Shown: positions 20,865 through 34,460, counted from the first letter of the stretch. The stretch is 64,000 nt of DNA from Rhyacichthys aspro (GCA_036850595.1 CM072148.1:22376731-22440730); one strand, 5' to 3'. The notes: a model not told the origin generated them from the letters alone. Program-made: numbers and translations.

Positions 20865-20995
20865 GATACTGGGGCTAAACCAGGCCAAGACTAGACCAGA
20901 CCAAGGTTAAACCAGGTCTAGATGATTAGTCTAACAAAGCTAGATCTATTTAAAATCACATCTTTCTATACCAGGACTAAATTAGATCCGTACAA
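20865..20995. repeat. Degenerate AAACCAGG-word cluster
   Basis: GGGCTAAACCAGGCCAAGAC, TAGACCAGACCAAGG, TTAAACCAGGTCTAG and CCAGGACTAAATTAG recur in 130 bp. This is the reverse complement of the TTTAGTCCTGGTTT words in 37.0-38.1 kb. Confidence 0.5.
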
Positions 20996-21334
20996 AAAAA
21001 TAAATTTAGTCTAATAGATGTTTATGTTTATAATAAAACATAATTATTATATTAATATAGATAAAAAATAATTACACAATTGAGTTATACACAATTTAAT
21101 AATTAAACAATGATCAGAAGCAACCATACCTAATAATACACAACAAATGAGGAACATATTAATTAATATAATATACTAATAATTCTAACAATAAGTTACT
21201 CACTGGGATATTCTTAAAGAACACAGATGCATTACCCCAAGAATGACTGGAAGGCATCCAATGGCTGTTGGCTGAGTGCTCTGAAAGAAAGTACAACACA
21301 CACTTAGATGTACAGTAGAACAGAGAAACTCATT

Positions 21335-21600
21335 TTACAAACCCAGTTCCCAAAGAGTTGGGAAAGTAAATTAAAACATGATGCAATGACCTGGAAATCT
21401 CCTGAAATCACACAAACAACATACGTATCAGCACTGGAAATGAGAAATGTTACCAGTTCATGAATTGAATTTGATGCTCAACACAAATTAAAAAAGTTTG
21501 CACAGGGCCAATTAAGGTGTAAAAGTATATGGTGCAAACAAAAAACAACTGTCCACAAGTGAGTAACATGACATGATATTAAAGGAGCATTTTAGAAAAG
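21335..21600. repeat. Dispersed DNA-transposon fragment
   Basis: Starts ACAAACCCAGTTCCCAAAGAGTTGGGAAA, close to the end of a high-copy fish transposon whose terminus reads ACAAACCCCGTTTCCA..GTTGGGAAA, and continues with related AAATCTCCTGAAATC and GATGCTCAACACAAATT. No transposase frame is seen and the other terminus was not found. Confidence 0.45.
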
Positions 21601-24600
21601 AGACTCTCACAAGCAAAGGCGGATAGAGGTTGTGTTTATGCATCAAATACAAAAAGATTTTTTTGAACAAAATGGGAACATGTCACTGTTTCAATACATA
21701 ATGTTTATTTTGAATAAAATATTGTTTTATGAAATTTGTAATATATTACATTTTGTCACACTGGGTCACCAGTTCACAAGGACAGTTTTGCATGTATTTC
21801 CTGCGGTCACTTGAAAAACTGACAAAAATATTCAGATTTTGGTTTAATACTGTGAAGTTAAGTCCCAGACACAACACAGATTTGTCTTTAAAGAAGGGAT
21901 ATTGCAAAAAAAAAAAAAGAGAGACCCATTTAACACATTTAAAATAAGAAAAAGTAATAACAAAATAAGAATTTTCTCAGTTCCTCAACCAAACATGTCC
22001 AGACTAGTCTTGATCTGGAAAGTGTTGGAAAAACAGAGGTGTGGCCAAAGTAAAACTTAATAGTTTAAGTTTGTTAAACTCACAACAATAAATGCACCTT
22101 GTTAGTGCCATATATATGGTTTAATTAATGAACTGTGCTTTCAAAACTCCAGACTGTTATTAACCAAGAGATATTCCACAAAACACTACCTCCATTTTCT
22201 TGTTTAACACAGATGGTTCTTGTGTGTTACAGACTTTATCTCTATCTTATTATTATTATTTTTCTCTTTATATATTGTTTATTACCTGTTACTCTGTTGC
22301 TGTAAATGTGCTAAATAAGATGTACTTACTTTGTTGTTTAACATGGTTGAGATCACTGTGGATTTTGTCCCAGAATGAATCCTAATCCAGTAATTAATCA
22401 GGTAAACAAGGATATGAATGGCTGGTTTGGTCCAGGAAAAAAAGCTAATAACTGGGACACTCATGTGCATGTAAACTCATTTCAATGTCTATTTTTCAAA
22501 TACAGACAAATGTAAAGTCTTACTTTGAGGTGATCCTTCACTACTGAAACACAGATTGGATGAAATAATTTGTCAAAATAAATGCATCTGCAACCACCTA
22601 ATAAATCTTTTTATAAAAATGCAACTGCTGTAAAGATTTGCTGTTCTTGCAATTGTGTAAATGATAAGTAAGCTACATTCTTTTCTCATCATTATGACTT
22701 TTACTCTCCACAGTAAAAACACACAAATACCACGGAGTATAAAACAACAGTTTATTCCTGGATTCCTTGGTGTGCTGCTGGAAACCTGCTAAAGCCCTGC
22801 AGCACACTTAATCAGTGAACACATCCCATTCACAGCAGGTTTTTACAGACAGAGCGGGACACATTTCCATAAAACAAGCATTTATCGCTACATTGAGCTT
22901 AAACAAAGAGGTCTCAGTGTGTGCGTTATTAATTTTAATGCAGCGGTTTATTGTTTCGGGGGATTATAAGACGCAGCTAAATATTGTACACAGTTAACAA
23001 AGCCCTGTGGATAATTATTCACTAACAGGTTTTACTGAGCAGGACAAGACACTATGGATTTAGCTTAGAGTTAATTGAAAGAATTTAATAAACCATGTCT
23101 GGAGTTGGGTGGTCCATGTTTCCATGTTTTTCAGTTTTTTTGTTGTTGTGTCCATAACATGAATATCAACAGACTAACCGCTAGTGTTATCTTATGGGTC
23201 TAATTGAACACCATCTTTCTTTCTAATTCAAAGATGCTAAAGATGCTAATAAACCAATTTCTATCAAGCTCCATCCCTGACCAATCATAAGTGTTTATGT
23301 AAAATGGGACAGAGTTGCATTAGTTGCATAATTTTCAAAATGTGTTGGTCCAGAGGCAGTTTATTCTTCATATGTTGGTTCTTCTCCTGAATTCTGATTG
23401 GTTGTATGTCTTTTCAATGATTTTCAGAGGTATTTTAATCAGTGTGATTTGTGAACTCAAACTCAAACACAAAGGGACCAGACTCATTGTTTACACAGAA
23501 CAGAAAAAGCTTAAGACGGCTGGCCCTGATCATTAACCAGTTGATCCCAATATAATCCAGATAATTACACCCACTCTGAGCTAATATGACATTTAGTATA
23601 AACCTTGCTCCTGTCATCTGTGCTGCTTGTTCAGACATTGTTTTCCAGCTCGTCCCTGATTGGTCAGTGAGCTATGTTTCGATCCTCTACCTGGATCTTA
23701 ATCCTCTCCGGGTTAGTTTATTCATTCAGTGTAGTGTAAGTTTCCACAGAGATCTACCACAAGAAAAAGTGAACCAGCAGAAATTAAAAACCCAGGTTTA
23801 ACCCTGAAGTTACCACTAACCTCCCAGCTACGTAGCACAGATCCCTTGTTTCACTTCAGTTTAACCCTGGTTTAGTTTAGTTCTGGGTTTGCCACTTAAG
23901 AAATTCAAATGACCCATAATCATGTCTACAAATAAGGAAAACACAAAGACATGTGTTTAATGCACACATTTTTAAACTGGCAAAGACATATGGGTTATGT
24001 CTCTTTGCCGTTGGGTCATGTTTGTCGGTTGTTTTGGTCTCTTATATGCAGCAAAAAGTGCATGTAAAGTCAAATTAGATTATAGCCTAATCAAGCTATG
24101 AGATTTCCCCAATTAAGCTATGCATATACTGAGTGTGTACATACTATATACAAACTTAATGAGAGCACATACATCTGAGGTTGTTTCCTGTTTATCTAAA
24201 GTGTTGTTATTGCCTCTAGAGCCACATTGATGCAGCTCCTTGTTCAGTGTGGGGTTAATGGTTTGTACGAGGTTTGTTGTGGGCGTCTCTGGTGAGGGTG
24301 CGCTGACTGTAGGGGGCACAGCACATAAGAAGTGTAGCCCCCGCTGTTAGTGCTGCTCAATTAGGCTGCTTTTAATTAGGAGCCACAAGGCCTGCCTCCA
24401 TCAAACAAAGAGAAAATAAGAGCGAGTTACATGTGAAGAATCACCAGGGAGTCAACAAATGCCACCAGCAAAACATGGCACAAACAAACATGTGACACAA
24501 GGAAAAGAGGGTTAGGAGAACTTCTTTTGTTCAATTCGTTTTCATTAGCCTCACCTTAGCTTTTTCTTTTTTTTGATCTGAACCAAATCCTTTCAGAGAA

Positions 24601-25040
24601 TGAGTGATAGTCTGAGATGCCCGACTGGTCTCAATTCAACCCTCCATCCCATCCTCCACTGTCTGTTTTATGCCCACTTTAATTTGCGAGCCTGTTTGTG
24701 CCTTTGCCTCTGCAGCTCCACAGAAACCCACAAACATCGGCATCTATCACTACCTGAAGTAAAAGTCTGAAGAGTCATGAAAAACCAGGTCTGATCCAGT
24801 GGGAGATGAAAATGACCTCACTGTGTCAGATTCTATTTAAAATATGGAGGTTGTTTTCAGCTGAGGTTTTGACCCGGGACACCATGCAGACCGCACTGAT
24901 GTTATGTGCATGAAATTTACTGAAATGCATCGATAGAAGCTGATGGATGATGTAGATACAATGTAGATATAATGGCTGTGTAGTAAAACTGAAAAGTACC
25001 TTCCTCACTAAGCTGTCAAATGGGGAATGATGTCTTACAA
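21601..25040. other. Gene-free stretch with candidate regulatory islands
   Basis: No gene. 22,780-23,050 (GTTATTAATTTTAATGCAGC, GGATTATAAGACGC, GGATAATTATTCACTAAC) and 24,290-24,440 (CTCAATTAGGCTGC, TTTTAATTAGGAGCC) look like conserved non-coding elements. 23,780-23,890 has the CAGGTTTAACCCTGG word family. Short open frames here are chance. Confidence 0.3.
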
Positions 25041-25427
25041 CAGGGGTCTCCAAACTTTTTGCAAAGAGGGCCACATTTGATGAGAGGAAATTTTCCAAGT
25101 ACATGTTTTAGTTGGATTTGAACAGGTTTTAGATGGAATTGATCAGGTTTTAGTTGGATTTGAACAGGTTTTAGATGGAATTTAATATGTTTTAAATTAA
25201 TTTGAACATGTTTTAGATGGATTTGAACAGGTTTTAGTTGGATTTGAAAAGATTTTAGATTAATTTGAAAGGTTTTTACTTGGATTTGAACAGATTATAT
25301 TTTGAACCTGTTTATATAAGGCTGCTGTTAGGGCCATTAACAATAAATTTTATCACAGAAGTTTAGGGCCACATAAAATGTCACCTTGTGCCACAAATGG
25401 CCCCGGGCCTGACTTCGGACATGTCTG
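25041..25427. mobile_element. hAT MITE, copy 2 (387 bp)
   Basis: Ends CAGGGGTCTCCAAACTT and, reversed, CAGACATGTCCGAAGTCAGG, flanked by TCTTACAA / TCTTACAG (8 bp, one mismatch). Internally TTGAACAGGTTTTAGTTGGA-type words recur about every 24 bp (25,100-25,310), as in the copy at 16.8 kb, and the ends carry GGGCCACAT / GGCCCCGGGCC words. The termini differ enough from the first copy to be another subfamily. Confidence 0.8.
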
Positions 25428-28400
25428 TCTTACAGTATCACTATGAATCAAACACATGTACTTGTTGTGGGTTTGATTGTAGCTTTAGGTTATTCTCTGG
25501 AGGTTATTGAGTCTGTTCTGTGGCTCATGTCACTCTCTGGGCAGTTGTAGGAATAGAAAACGGGGTAATAGTTCCCCACACTGGGTTCACTGGAGCTTTA
25601 AATGGCTTGCTCAGATACTGAAACAACATCTTTAGGTCTTTCTCCATGAGTGCATTTCATGAAGGGCACTGACAGGTGTGACAACGGTCCAAAGCCGTAC
25701 AACAGATGAATTGAGACAGTCCTAAACTGGTCTCTAATCTACATGCCTTTGGTTATGATTGGCTACAAAGCATGCGTGTGATATTCAGCTGATTCGCTGC
25801 AGGCATGGAGCACTTGTAGCACAGAGATCATATTATTCTGCCTTGTATTATTTTACAAAAAACAAACAAACAAACAAAAGCAAAATGCTTGTAGATGGGA
25901 GCTAGCGCCTATTCACTTAAAAACTGGCTTCATGACCAACCATGACCAACCTATCACTACAAAGTACTGCTTCTGGGTTAGAGCTGTCACTGACAGTAAA
26001 CACTGCTGTCAGTCTTTGTTTAAAACTTTTACCTGTCAACATGCTCTGATATGTCATATTTGTCACATCAACACAACTGCAATCCTCACAGGGATACGGA
26101 TATTGCACCTTGGGCAACAGAAGTATTACTTCAGCCTTAAAAAAAGCTTGTTTCATGCATGATTAAGGAAAATAAAAAATATTAGCACCAAATTTTGCAT
26201 GTGTAAATGCATCATATGAACCACGATTATATTCATGTCTCTTTCTTTAGGATTGGATAAGAATTTTGATTTATAAGTCAATTCTGATGAAATAACCATG
26301 CACTGCATTTGAAGCATACAGTCTTAATTTTCAGTGTCTTTAGTTTGCTAGCGTCATCACCTCCAGCTTGTAAATTCACCAAGGTTTAGTAAAGTGTGCC
26401 AGATTCAGGTGCTGAGATACAGCAGATAAAAAAGGCTTCAGGCTCTGAAAAAAACAGAGACTTCCCTGACAGAGAACAGCAGAATCTGGTGCCGCCCGCT
26501 CTCTGGCTGTGAACACATGTAACACGTCCGACAGTGCTTTCTCTCATCCTACTGAAGTTAAAATGAGGAGACAGCACTTTTCCATTTGGGAATCCATCAT
26601 CGGGACAGAAATCCAAACATGTTCCTGAGCTGAAGTCGAAAACGGCCTAGGATAGTCTTCCTGCAGCTGAATGATTCACAGAGAGCGTAAAACCTGCGAG
26701 AATTCATTATTCATGGCACACGTCTCACAACAGAGGCACTCACACAGGGTCGTTTATAACAAGAGCCATTAATTATTCATGTAGTGTTTTATTACCTTTT
26801 CATCCATCACTGTTTAGCCACAAAAAATGTTTAGCGCTCACCCACATTATCAGCCAGCCTCAAATAACCAGTCTACATTCTTACATTGTGCAATGGACAA
26901 TAGGGTTTATTAATCGTCTATTACATTTTCAGTGTAGTTAAAGCTAAACAGTCACGTGAAAAGTTATTTTCCCCTCTTTTTGTTCCTGCTGCATCTGGTG
27001 GTTGAATTTCAGATTACAACTTCTCTTCTACGCTCCTTTTTTGAGCATGTGAATAGCTACGGTAGCCCTGCAGGGACATTAAGGGCCAGATCTACTAAAG
27101 CACTGCACTATTGCAAATAGGCTGTTGAAATATGCTCTTTCCATATTTTCTAAAAGGCTGCAGCACAGTTTAGCTCTGAACTGAAAAAGAAACTGTATAA
27201 TAAACTCCTACATTCTTCATGTCCACAGGACGGTAGCGTTATTACATCATTATCATACATTATTTATGTTGCAAAGTCCTCCTGATACTTGGTGAGGTTC
27301 AAAAGGACTCTGGTGCAGTTGCTCTGTTAGTGCGGTTCACTTAATAAGTGTGAATGCTTCTATACATACCTCAATGCACACCAAACATGTCCTCCAAGTG
27401 CCCTCAAAAGCAGGGGTCTTGGAGCGCTTCCTGAGTTTTGTTATTGTTCTATTAAAGTATAAACCTCAAATGCACTGCAGACGAGCTCAAACAGGTAGAG
27501 CGTCATAAATTGGCAACGAAAACATCATGTAACATTTAGTTTTCCTGAGAGCGAAAAAGTGAACCAAAACAGCATTGTCCATCTAAATTTAATGTGAATT
27601 AATTTAAAGTTAAATAAAATGCTCGTTAGAAGAAAAAAACTAATATTTTACATGAATGTTACATTAAATATGTTACTTTAAAACATGCCAAAATGAGTTG
27701 AAGAAAAAAGTTGGGTCCTTTATCCCCATAACGGTTAATTTCATATTCTATGCTCTGGTATTTTTGATTTGATTTTTTATAACACAAGATTATATTTCTT
27801 ATTAAGTAAGATGTGTGATGTGAAAGGACAACTCTAAAATAATAAACAAATCAATAAAATGTATTAAAAAAAAGTTTTAAAAATGTGCATCCTGGAAATA
27901 ATCACACCAAAATGTCAACCATCTCTTCAGCAGCTCTTTTGTTGCTTCCCACTGGAGAGGTGCCTGACAGAAGAGGGGCCAAAAGTGTGATTTTGAGTTG
28001 CTTTAGTGAGACGTTGTTTAAAAGGACTCGGAGATGAACGGTTGCATATGTTACGTCATGTACACAGGGCATAGTTTGCATGTGTGAGCAACCGTTGTCT
28101 TCCACGGCACACCTCTTCCAAAAGACAAACAGACTATAGTCACTCCTGTCTTTGTCTAGCTGCTTCTAAATATAGATTAAAAGTAGAGGTTGAAAGTAGA
28201 GAGTGAGAGTTTTAATTTGAAATGAGTAAAAGGGAATTCCTCAGACTCTATCTAATACTACAAGTGTCTAATATGACACTGTAGTGGTCCTTGGCAGATA
28301 ATAACTCAGTCAGAGTCTGAAGCCGAAGAGGATCTGAGCTGTTTCTGTTTTAATAAAGTCAGATCGCTTCAGTGTTGACCAGTGAGACTCACAACTGAAT

Positions 28401-28984
28401 ATCTCCACAATCCTGTTGAACCAAAAGAAAAAAAAGAAAGAAAAGAAAAGTGTAGTATAGATACAAAATGTGAAAGCCAGGGTTGTAGTTACTGTTGTTC
28501 CTCATGCGCCATTGTTTTGTGAGATCTCTGACAAGTCCATTGTTCTCTCGCACAAATTGTCAAAGGTCCATTTCATCCGGATAATTAGGAGATAATTAGT
28601 GTTTTGTTCAAAGACAGCTGAAGTACTAATAAAGCTTTGTTCAAGTCAAATGGACAGAAAAAAACTGAAGATGGAGGAAGGTTACGGGAACAGAGGTGAA
28701 GGACAAAAAACAGACAAACATGTCCTGATTTTGAATGGAGTGAGCTGTCACAGCGCAGGAAAAGGTTTAGAAAACACAAGAATATGGTGTCCTTCAGCAG
28801 CTGCACTGGAGTGATAGTTAAATGTCTGTTAGACCAGTGGACTCCAGCACAAAAATGAGCTGTGTAACACATGAAAGTGCATAATATTGGACAAACTGTA
28901 GTTTTGGTGAGATGTTACTTCGTTAATAACAGTCTGAAGTTTTGATATCACAGTTAAAGCTTTTTGATGTGCAGTTCTTTGACA
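25428..28984. other. Gene-free stretch with a candidate regulatory island
   Basis: No gene or recognised transposon. 26,640-26,830 holds GAGAATTCATTATTCATGG, GCCATTAATTATTCATG and GTTTATAACAAG in mixed composition and is the best enhancer-like stretch here. A (CAAA)n run lies at about 25,858-25,880. Confidence 0.3.
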
Positions 28985-29170
28985 GATTCAGAAACTGGGA
29001 AACCGGGATACACCATATACATGCTATATATATAGTATTCCGGTTTCTTTTGGAGTTCTTCAGGTAGTGTATCTGGGTTTCTCAAAACTTGGCTTATCCT
29101 GATTTCTGAAATCCGGATATGGTGTTTACATGCACAAAGACAAAAACAGGACACTTAAAAACCCCCAAAC
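28985..29170. repeat. Dispersed repeat fragment, unclassified
   Basis: Words AAACCGGGATACACC, TCCGGTTTCTTTTGG and AAATCCGGATATGGTGTTTAC TGCA-like pattern resemble a fish MITE whose halves mirror each other around ATATATATAG (29,028-29,036). Arms are imperfect. Confidence 0.35.
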
Positions 29171-29935
29171 AAAACCAGGATACTGTGTTAACACTTAATC
29201 AATGGTGGTGTCTATTATGGTCTGGCTGCATCTGTTTGCACAGAGACACACAGCAAAAAGAAAAACAGAGAGAAAAGGAATACAGAGTAAAGATCAAATA
29301 GTTTTTATAAATAAAATAAAACATTCATAACCCGCAATCAGAAGGAGGACAGAAACATATCTGCTTTTGAATTGAACATTAAATTAAACAAGACGAACAC
29401 AAAACACTTCAGCCCTCACTGAGATAAAACTGCACTTTGACAAGGCTATTTCTGTTTTCTTCTATTTTCTATTATTTGTATTTTTGCCCATCCATGTGTG
29501 TTTAATAAAATCACATCAGGGTTAATATTTGTACCTAAATAAAGGGAAAAGTTTGTTTCAGTGTGTTATTTTAATATTGATGCAAACACAGCTTTTGATT
29601 TCCATCTCGTTGGTTCAGCTGCTTCTGAAAACTGTGCATAATCTACGTGATTCGCTCGAAGGTGACAGACGTGTTTTATTGGAGCCCTCCTTCATTATAC
29701 CATTACTGCATCAGACACTTCCTGAAGCTGGTGATTACATTTGAGATTCAATTAGAGCTCTGAGCTTTGAAATATTTTCACCTGAAGGAATAAGAAATGA
29801 GACCAACCTGCAGCGAGATGCAGTTTACAGTGATGATAAATTAGAATTAGTCTGGTCTCTGTGGATTTACTACTGGAAATCTGATGTCTGGACTGGATAG
29901 ACATACAACCAATCAGAGGAACAAAGGTAAAGGCT
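29171..29935. other. Gene-free; possible conserved non-coding island
   Basis: 29,600-29,770 (GTGCATAATCTACGTGATTCG, GGTGATTACATTTGAG, TTCAATTAGAGC) looks enhancer-like; otherwise nothing. Confidence 0.25.
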
Positions 29936-30260
29936 GCTATACTACACAATATGATATTATGCTATACTATGATATATTACACTATACTGTACTATGCTAT
30001 AATGTGCCATATTATACAACACGATGGAATACTATATTATTCTATAATACTTGATACTATATTATGCAATATTACCTGGTACTGTACTATGCTGTACTAT
30101 GCTACATTACACGATATATAATTCAATACTATTATGTGCCATACTACACAATACATTGCTATACAATACAACACTCTGCTATATTACACAATTTGAGTGC
30201 AATTACTATACAATATAATTCTATACAGTACAATACCAAATCAATCTTACATTGCTATAC
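29936..30260. repeat. AT-rich degenerate tandem tract (TATACTATGCTATA words)
   Basis: About 320 bp in which TAC/TAT/ATGC words recur (CTATACTATGATATATTACA, CTATACTGTACTATGC, ATACAATACAACACT). Spacing is irregular near 10-15 bp. No gene; the 70-codon frame over it is a product of the repeat. Confidence 0.7.
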
Positions 30261-31194
30261 TACTAAGACCAACTGATTGTGACAGTTTTATTATTTATTA
30301 TTTTATTATTAATTTATTTACAACTGTTTTATTGTCATTGTTGTCATATTTAGAACAGGTTTGTTCCATTCTTTTCTCCTTTTTCTTTTTGTGTGTCATT
30401 TTGATTTTTAGTATGGATTTAATCCTGACCATTATCCGTTTTCAAGAATAGTTTTCTTATTAAACAGACTTAAATAGACAGCCCAAATTATTCGGCTAAC
30501 CCACTTTTGGGTCAAGGCCCACTGTTTGGTAAACACTGTGTAAAAACTGCACTAGTCACAAAAAACCTGCAGAATTCAAATGACCTTCTTCACAGACTCC
30601 TACTTTCAGGAAATTTTAGGCTTATTCCGACTTGGTATGCGACAAGAGTAGATACATTATCATAACTCAGTCTCAGAGGAAGAGCCTGGAAACTGCAGCG
30701 TGAACAGGACGAGAAGAGAGGCAGGTTTATTCTCTTCACTGAACATGCTCCAGGTTCAGGACAAAGGCCAAAAGACACAAAAGACTTTAAACCCAGAGAA
30801 ACTCATGGGAAGGAGTCAGGATGTTTTGCTGACAAAGGAAACCTCAAAACCATGGCTTTTGGAAAACTTTACACAGAGGAACCTGGAGAGGATTCTGGGA
30901 GATTCTGGTCACAGTGAACATTAAAGTCTGTGTTTGTAAATGAAGAGGCTGTGCTGATGTAGAAGTGCTAATGTTTGCAGATTTTCAGCTTTTTGAAAAG
31001 GCATAAAGCTCAGGAAAGTTTGTACAATGACAAAGAAACACTTGCATAGAAAAATATAAATTCATATTGTATATTGTACATACATTAGTGCTGTATAGTC
31101 TATGAGGGGAACATGCATTTTTTAAGTTAACAAAGTTGATGTGAGGACAAGGAAAAATGGGCAGCATCTGGATTTGAGTGAGTTTGACAAGGGC
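30261..31194. other. Gene-free AT-rich stretch
   Basis: Nothing recognised. A 74-codon open frame at 30,700-30,924 has no recognisable motif and is treated as chance. Confidence 0.35.
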
Positions 31195-31742
31195 TAGATT
31201 GAGATGTTAGACGACTGGGTCAGAGCATCTCCATGACTTGAGCTCTTGTGGGGTGTTCCTGGTCTGCAGTGGTCAGTATCTATCAAAATGGTCCAAGGAA
31301 GGAACAGTGGTGAACCTGGAACTGGGTCATGGGATGAGCCTCACTGATGCATGTGGGGAGTGAAGGCTGGCCTGTGTGGTCTGATCCAAGGACCAGCTAC
31401 TGTTGCTCAGATTGCTGAAGAAGTTAATGCTGGTTCTGATAGAAAGGTGTCAGCATACATAGTGCATCAGTTTGGGTGTTGTTAATGGGGCTGCACCACC
31501 CAAAGCCTCAGAGCATCAGAACTGGACCACAGAGCAATGGAAGAAGGTGGACTGGTCTGAGTTTGAGGTGTTTATTTGGCTCCAATTTCTCCAGATCTCA
31601 ATCCAAACAAGTATCTGTAGGATGTACCACAACACACCTTTAGGAGTCTAGAGGAGTCCATGCCTCGATGGGTCAGGGCTGTTTTGGAGCAAAAGGACCA
31701 ACACAATATTAGGCAGGTGGTCATAATGTTATACCTGAATGA
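31195..31742 (+). mobile_element. Tc1-like element, internally deleted (copy 1)
   Basis: The left part encodes pieces of a Tc1-type helix-turn-helix region (SIYQNGPRK-type start; IAEEVNAGSDRKVSA at about 31,415-31,460), then jumps from the middle (TGGACCACAGAGCAATGGAAG) straight to the C-terminal end (CTCCAGATCTCAATCCAAAC, GAGTCCATGCCTCGATGGGT). The right edge GGCAGGTGGTCATAATGTTATACCTGAATG is the known terminal repeat of a high-copy fish Tc1 family. The catalytic core is largely missing. Confidence 0.75.
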
Positions 31743-32050
31743 TGTATTTATCTTTAGAAATCAGGAAGACAATACAGAAGATTAACTTCAGCTCCTCTCA
31801 GATCAATATTAATGAAAAAGTAATGTATTACAGGAGCCAGCAAAGTAGGAAATCACCAGATAATCGCAGGCTAATACACACAGACCTCACACTAAACCAA
31901 TTTAGTAGTAAAGTAGTAAAGAATTTGAGATGTTCTTTTTTGCCCGACAACATTTTTTATAGAAAAATTGACTTTCATATGGAAAGCGGGAGGAAGACCA
32001 TTTTAGAGAAATCCCATTTAAAAGTTAGAACAGTGAGACAGAAAGCAGTG

Positions 32051-32150
32051 NNNNNNNNNNNNNNNNNNNNNNNNNNNNNNNNNNNNNNNNNNNNNNNNNN
32101 NNNNNNNNNNNNNNNNNNNNNNNNNNNNNNNNNNNNNNNNNNNNNNNNNN
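32051..32150. other. Assembly gap (100 N)
   Basis: Exactly 100 N, the conventional size for a gap of unknown length. Flanks do not resemble each other. Confidence 0.99.
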
Positions 32151-34405
32151 ATCGATCAAATCCACCTTAAACAGCGCTCAGATTGGCTCTCAGTACCATC
32201 TCTGTTTCTCCATCTGCAATAATAAAGGTGTCATTAGTGAATTAGCCGAGCGCTTGATTGATACAGTAATAGTCTGATCGATACCACAGCATTCGTCCTG
32301 GTTCCTGGTGCATTGCATAGTCCGCTCTCGGCTCTTACTCCTGCATTTTATTAAACCATCTCTCATTTGGCTGACTACATTACGGCTATATCTCTGCCAC
32401 GACGGTGCACTCTGCAGAAGCTTCAGAGTCCTCAGAGGGTGGTGTGTAAAAGCGATAAAGTAAACAGAAGAAAAGGCTCTCTGTGGGGTTTACTGAGAAC
32501 AAAAGGAGTCATGGAGTTTAGATGCTTAAATCTCATCAAAACAGTTCGGAGATGACAGTGTTTATATAACGCCTAACGCTAGTCTTTGTAGTGCTGTTTG
32601 TAAATGTATGCAGCAAAAGAAGTGTAGCAGTTTTCATCATTGTAGGAATACAGTCTTTCATATCACTTGTTGTCGAGTGAGTTTATTGCAACATCAACAA
32701 CAAATGCAAGTGGTTTTAATTAAAAAACAAAGTGCCATACAATGCAGCATGATGAGATAGACTTTCACTAAATTCATACACTTACATAGTTATATAAGCC
32801 TTACCACCTCCCAACAACAATGTCTAAATGAAGACCTTGAATTGTTAAGAAAACATACATGGAATTAATAAAGCAGGCCAAAACTATATTTACCTTCTTT
32901 ATTAAAATACAAATTACACAAAGTCAAATAATTGTCTTACTAACAGGATACCTTTATTGGAGCTCAAGTCACCATATGTTTAATATTACAACATAGCCTT
33001 AATGGGCCAAAAAGTACATTATACAGTAAAATTAACCTCCGACCCCGAACCTACTGAGCTAATATACATGCATATGGACGCCAGTTACAACTCCTGTTTG
33101 CTGACACAATACTCACACCCTGATGTCTGTTTAGTGTGTGTTAGTGTGCAACTGAGCCACTGTGACAAAGCAAATTGCCAGCAGATCAATTAAGTTAAGT
33201 CTAATATTGAAATCCTAGTTTACTTGCCTACCCTTTAGAAATCTATTTTGCAAATAATGGCAATACATACTAAGAAAGCTACACAAAAGGTCATAATCGC
33301 TCAGATCACTCAACTCAATAGGATTTATTAGGCTTTTATTTGAGCAGTGTCTTGGATTCCTCTTCATTTATTTTTGAAATCGACCTCTTGGATGGACTCT
33401 CCTGGCTTGGCATGATATGATATTTATTGATATGAAAAATATGACTGATGAGCTCAACATTTCACCTTGATATTAATATTTTTACATTATTTATTACATA
33501 TATATTATATTTATTACATCATAGTAATATTTTTACTTTATGCTATGACTTGAATAAAAAGATGCTTAAAATGTGAGAAGTAACATTACAGAAAGTGGAG
33601 TTAGTGAATACTTGAACACATCTTGAATGCCTCGTTTCTTTGTGACACATTCCTCTCTGTTCTCACTTCTGCAGCAGGTCACGGCTCACAACACGGCAGC
33701 TGTCGATGCTTAGTGTGACAGATCAGGGACAAACACCTGAGTATCTCTGAGTTCTCTCTGCCTTTATGTGAATTTATGTGGAGTTAGAGCTAATTATACC
33801 GCGCTGCCTGTTGTAATAGCAGCTAATTGTACTGTTGTTCTGCTGCTGGGTATTTTTAGCAGCACCATATATCACTTTGACGTGGGCTCACCCAAACAGA
33901 ATTATGCAATGGATCAAAGAGAAATGTGGTCTATTACCAAACACGGTCTCTCACAACAAAGTATGCACTATAAAGGCTGGATTAAATATTTATATTCTTC
34001 AGTCCTTACCTGTTGTACTGCACTGAGTCAACACTTCCATTTTCTGGTGTCAGACATGCGGCTCCAGGGCCAAAACCGGCCTGCCAAGGGGTACAAAGAA
34101 TTTGGAAAGTGAGAAAATTGCACAGAAAAAAACAGTGAGAACCAGGACTTGCTGTCAAAATAACCCCCTCATTAGCCAAAATAGCATTAGCATCAAAGTC
34201 ATATTGTTAGAATGAGTTTGTAAACACATTCATACTGAGAGCTTTTGCCTTTTGTTGGCTGTGATTGTGAGCACTGATGTTATAATTGTATTTCTTTGCA
34301 CTAAAACAAGCGGGGGAATTGGAGTTGTTATTATACTATTATTTTACTGGGATGGCCCTTTTTAGATTAATGCAGACTGTACGTGGCCCTGAACATTTTG
34401 ACACT
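32151..34405. other. Gene-free stretch with candidate regulatory islands
   Basis: No gene. 32,150-32,420 (GAATTAGCCGAGCGCTTGATTGATAC, ATTTGGCTGAC) and 33,660-33,870 (GAGCTAATTATACCGC, GCAGCTAATTGTACTG, GGGTATTTTTAGCAGC, a MEF2-like word) look enhancer-like. The 114-codon frame at 33,768-34,112 overlaps the second island and has no known motif. Confidence 0.3.
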
Positions 34406-34408
34406 AAA

Positions 34409-34460
34409 GGGGGGGGGGGGAAAAGGGGGGGGGGGGGGGGGGGGGGGAAGGGAAAGGGAC
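34409..34460. repeat. G-homopolymer tract
   Basis: Two long G runs (about 12 and about 23 G) separated by AAAA, then GGG-A-GGG pieces. The next 100 bp is C-rich on the same strand and ends in T(17). Such a tract can form G-quadruplexes and is also a common site of consensus error. Confidence 0.9.

Noticed and set aside
31739..32170. 143-codon frame running through the N gap
   Set aside because: The length is an artefact of 100 N translated as X.
33768..34112. 114-codon plus-strand open frame with a hydrophobic segment
   Set aside because: No start context, no motif, and a second frame is open beside it; consistent with chance.
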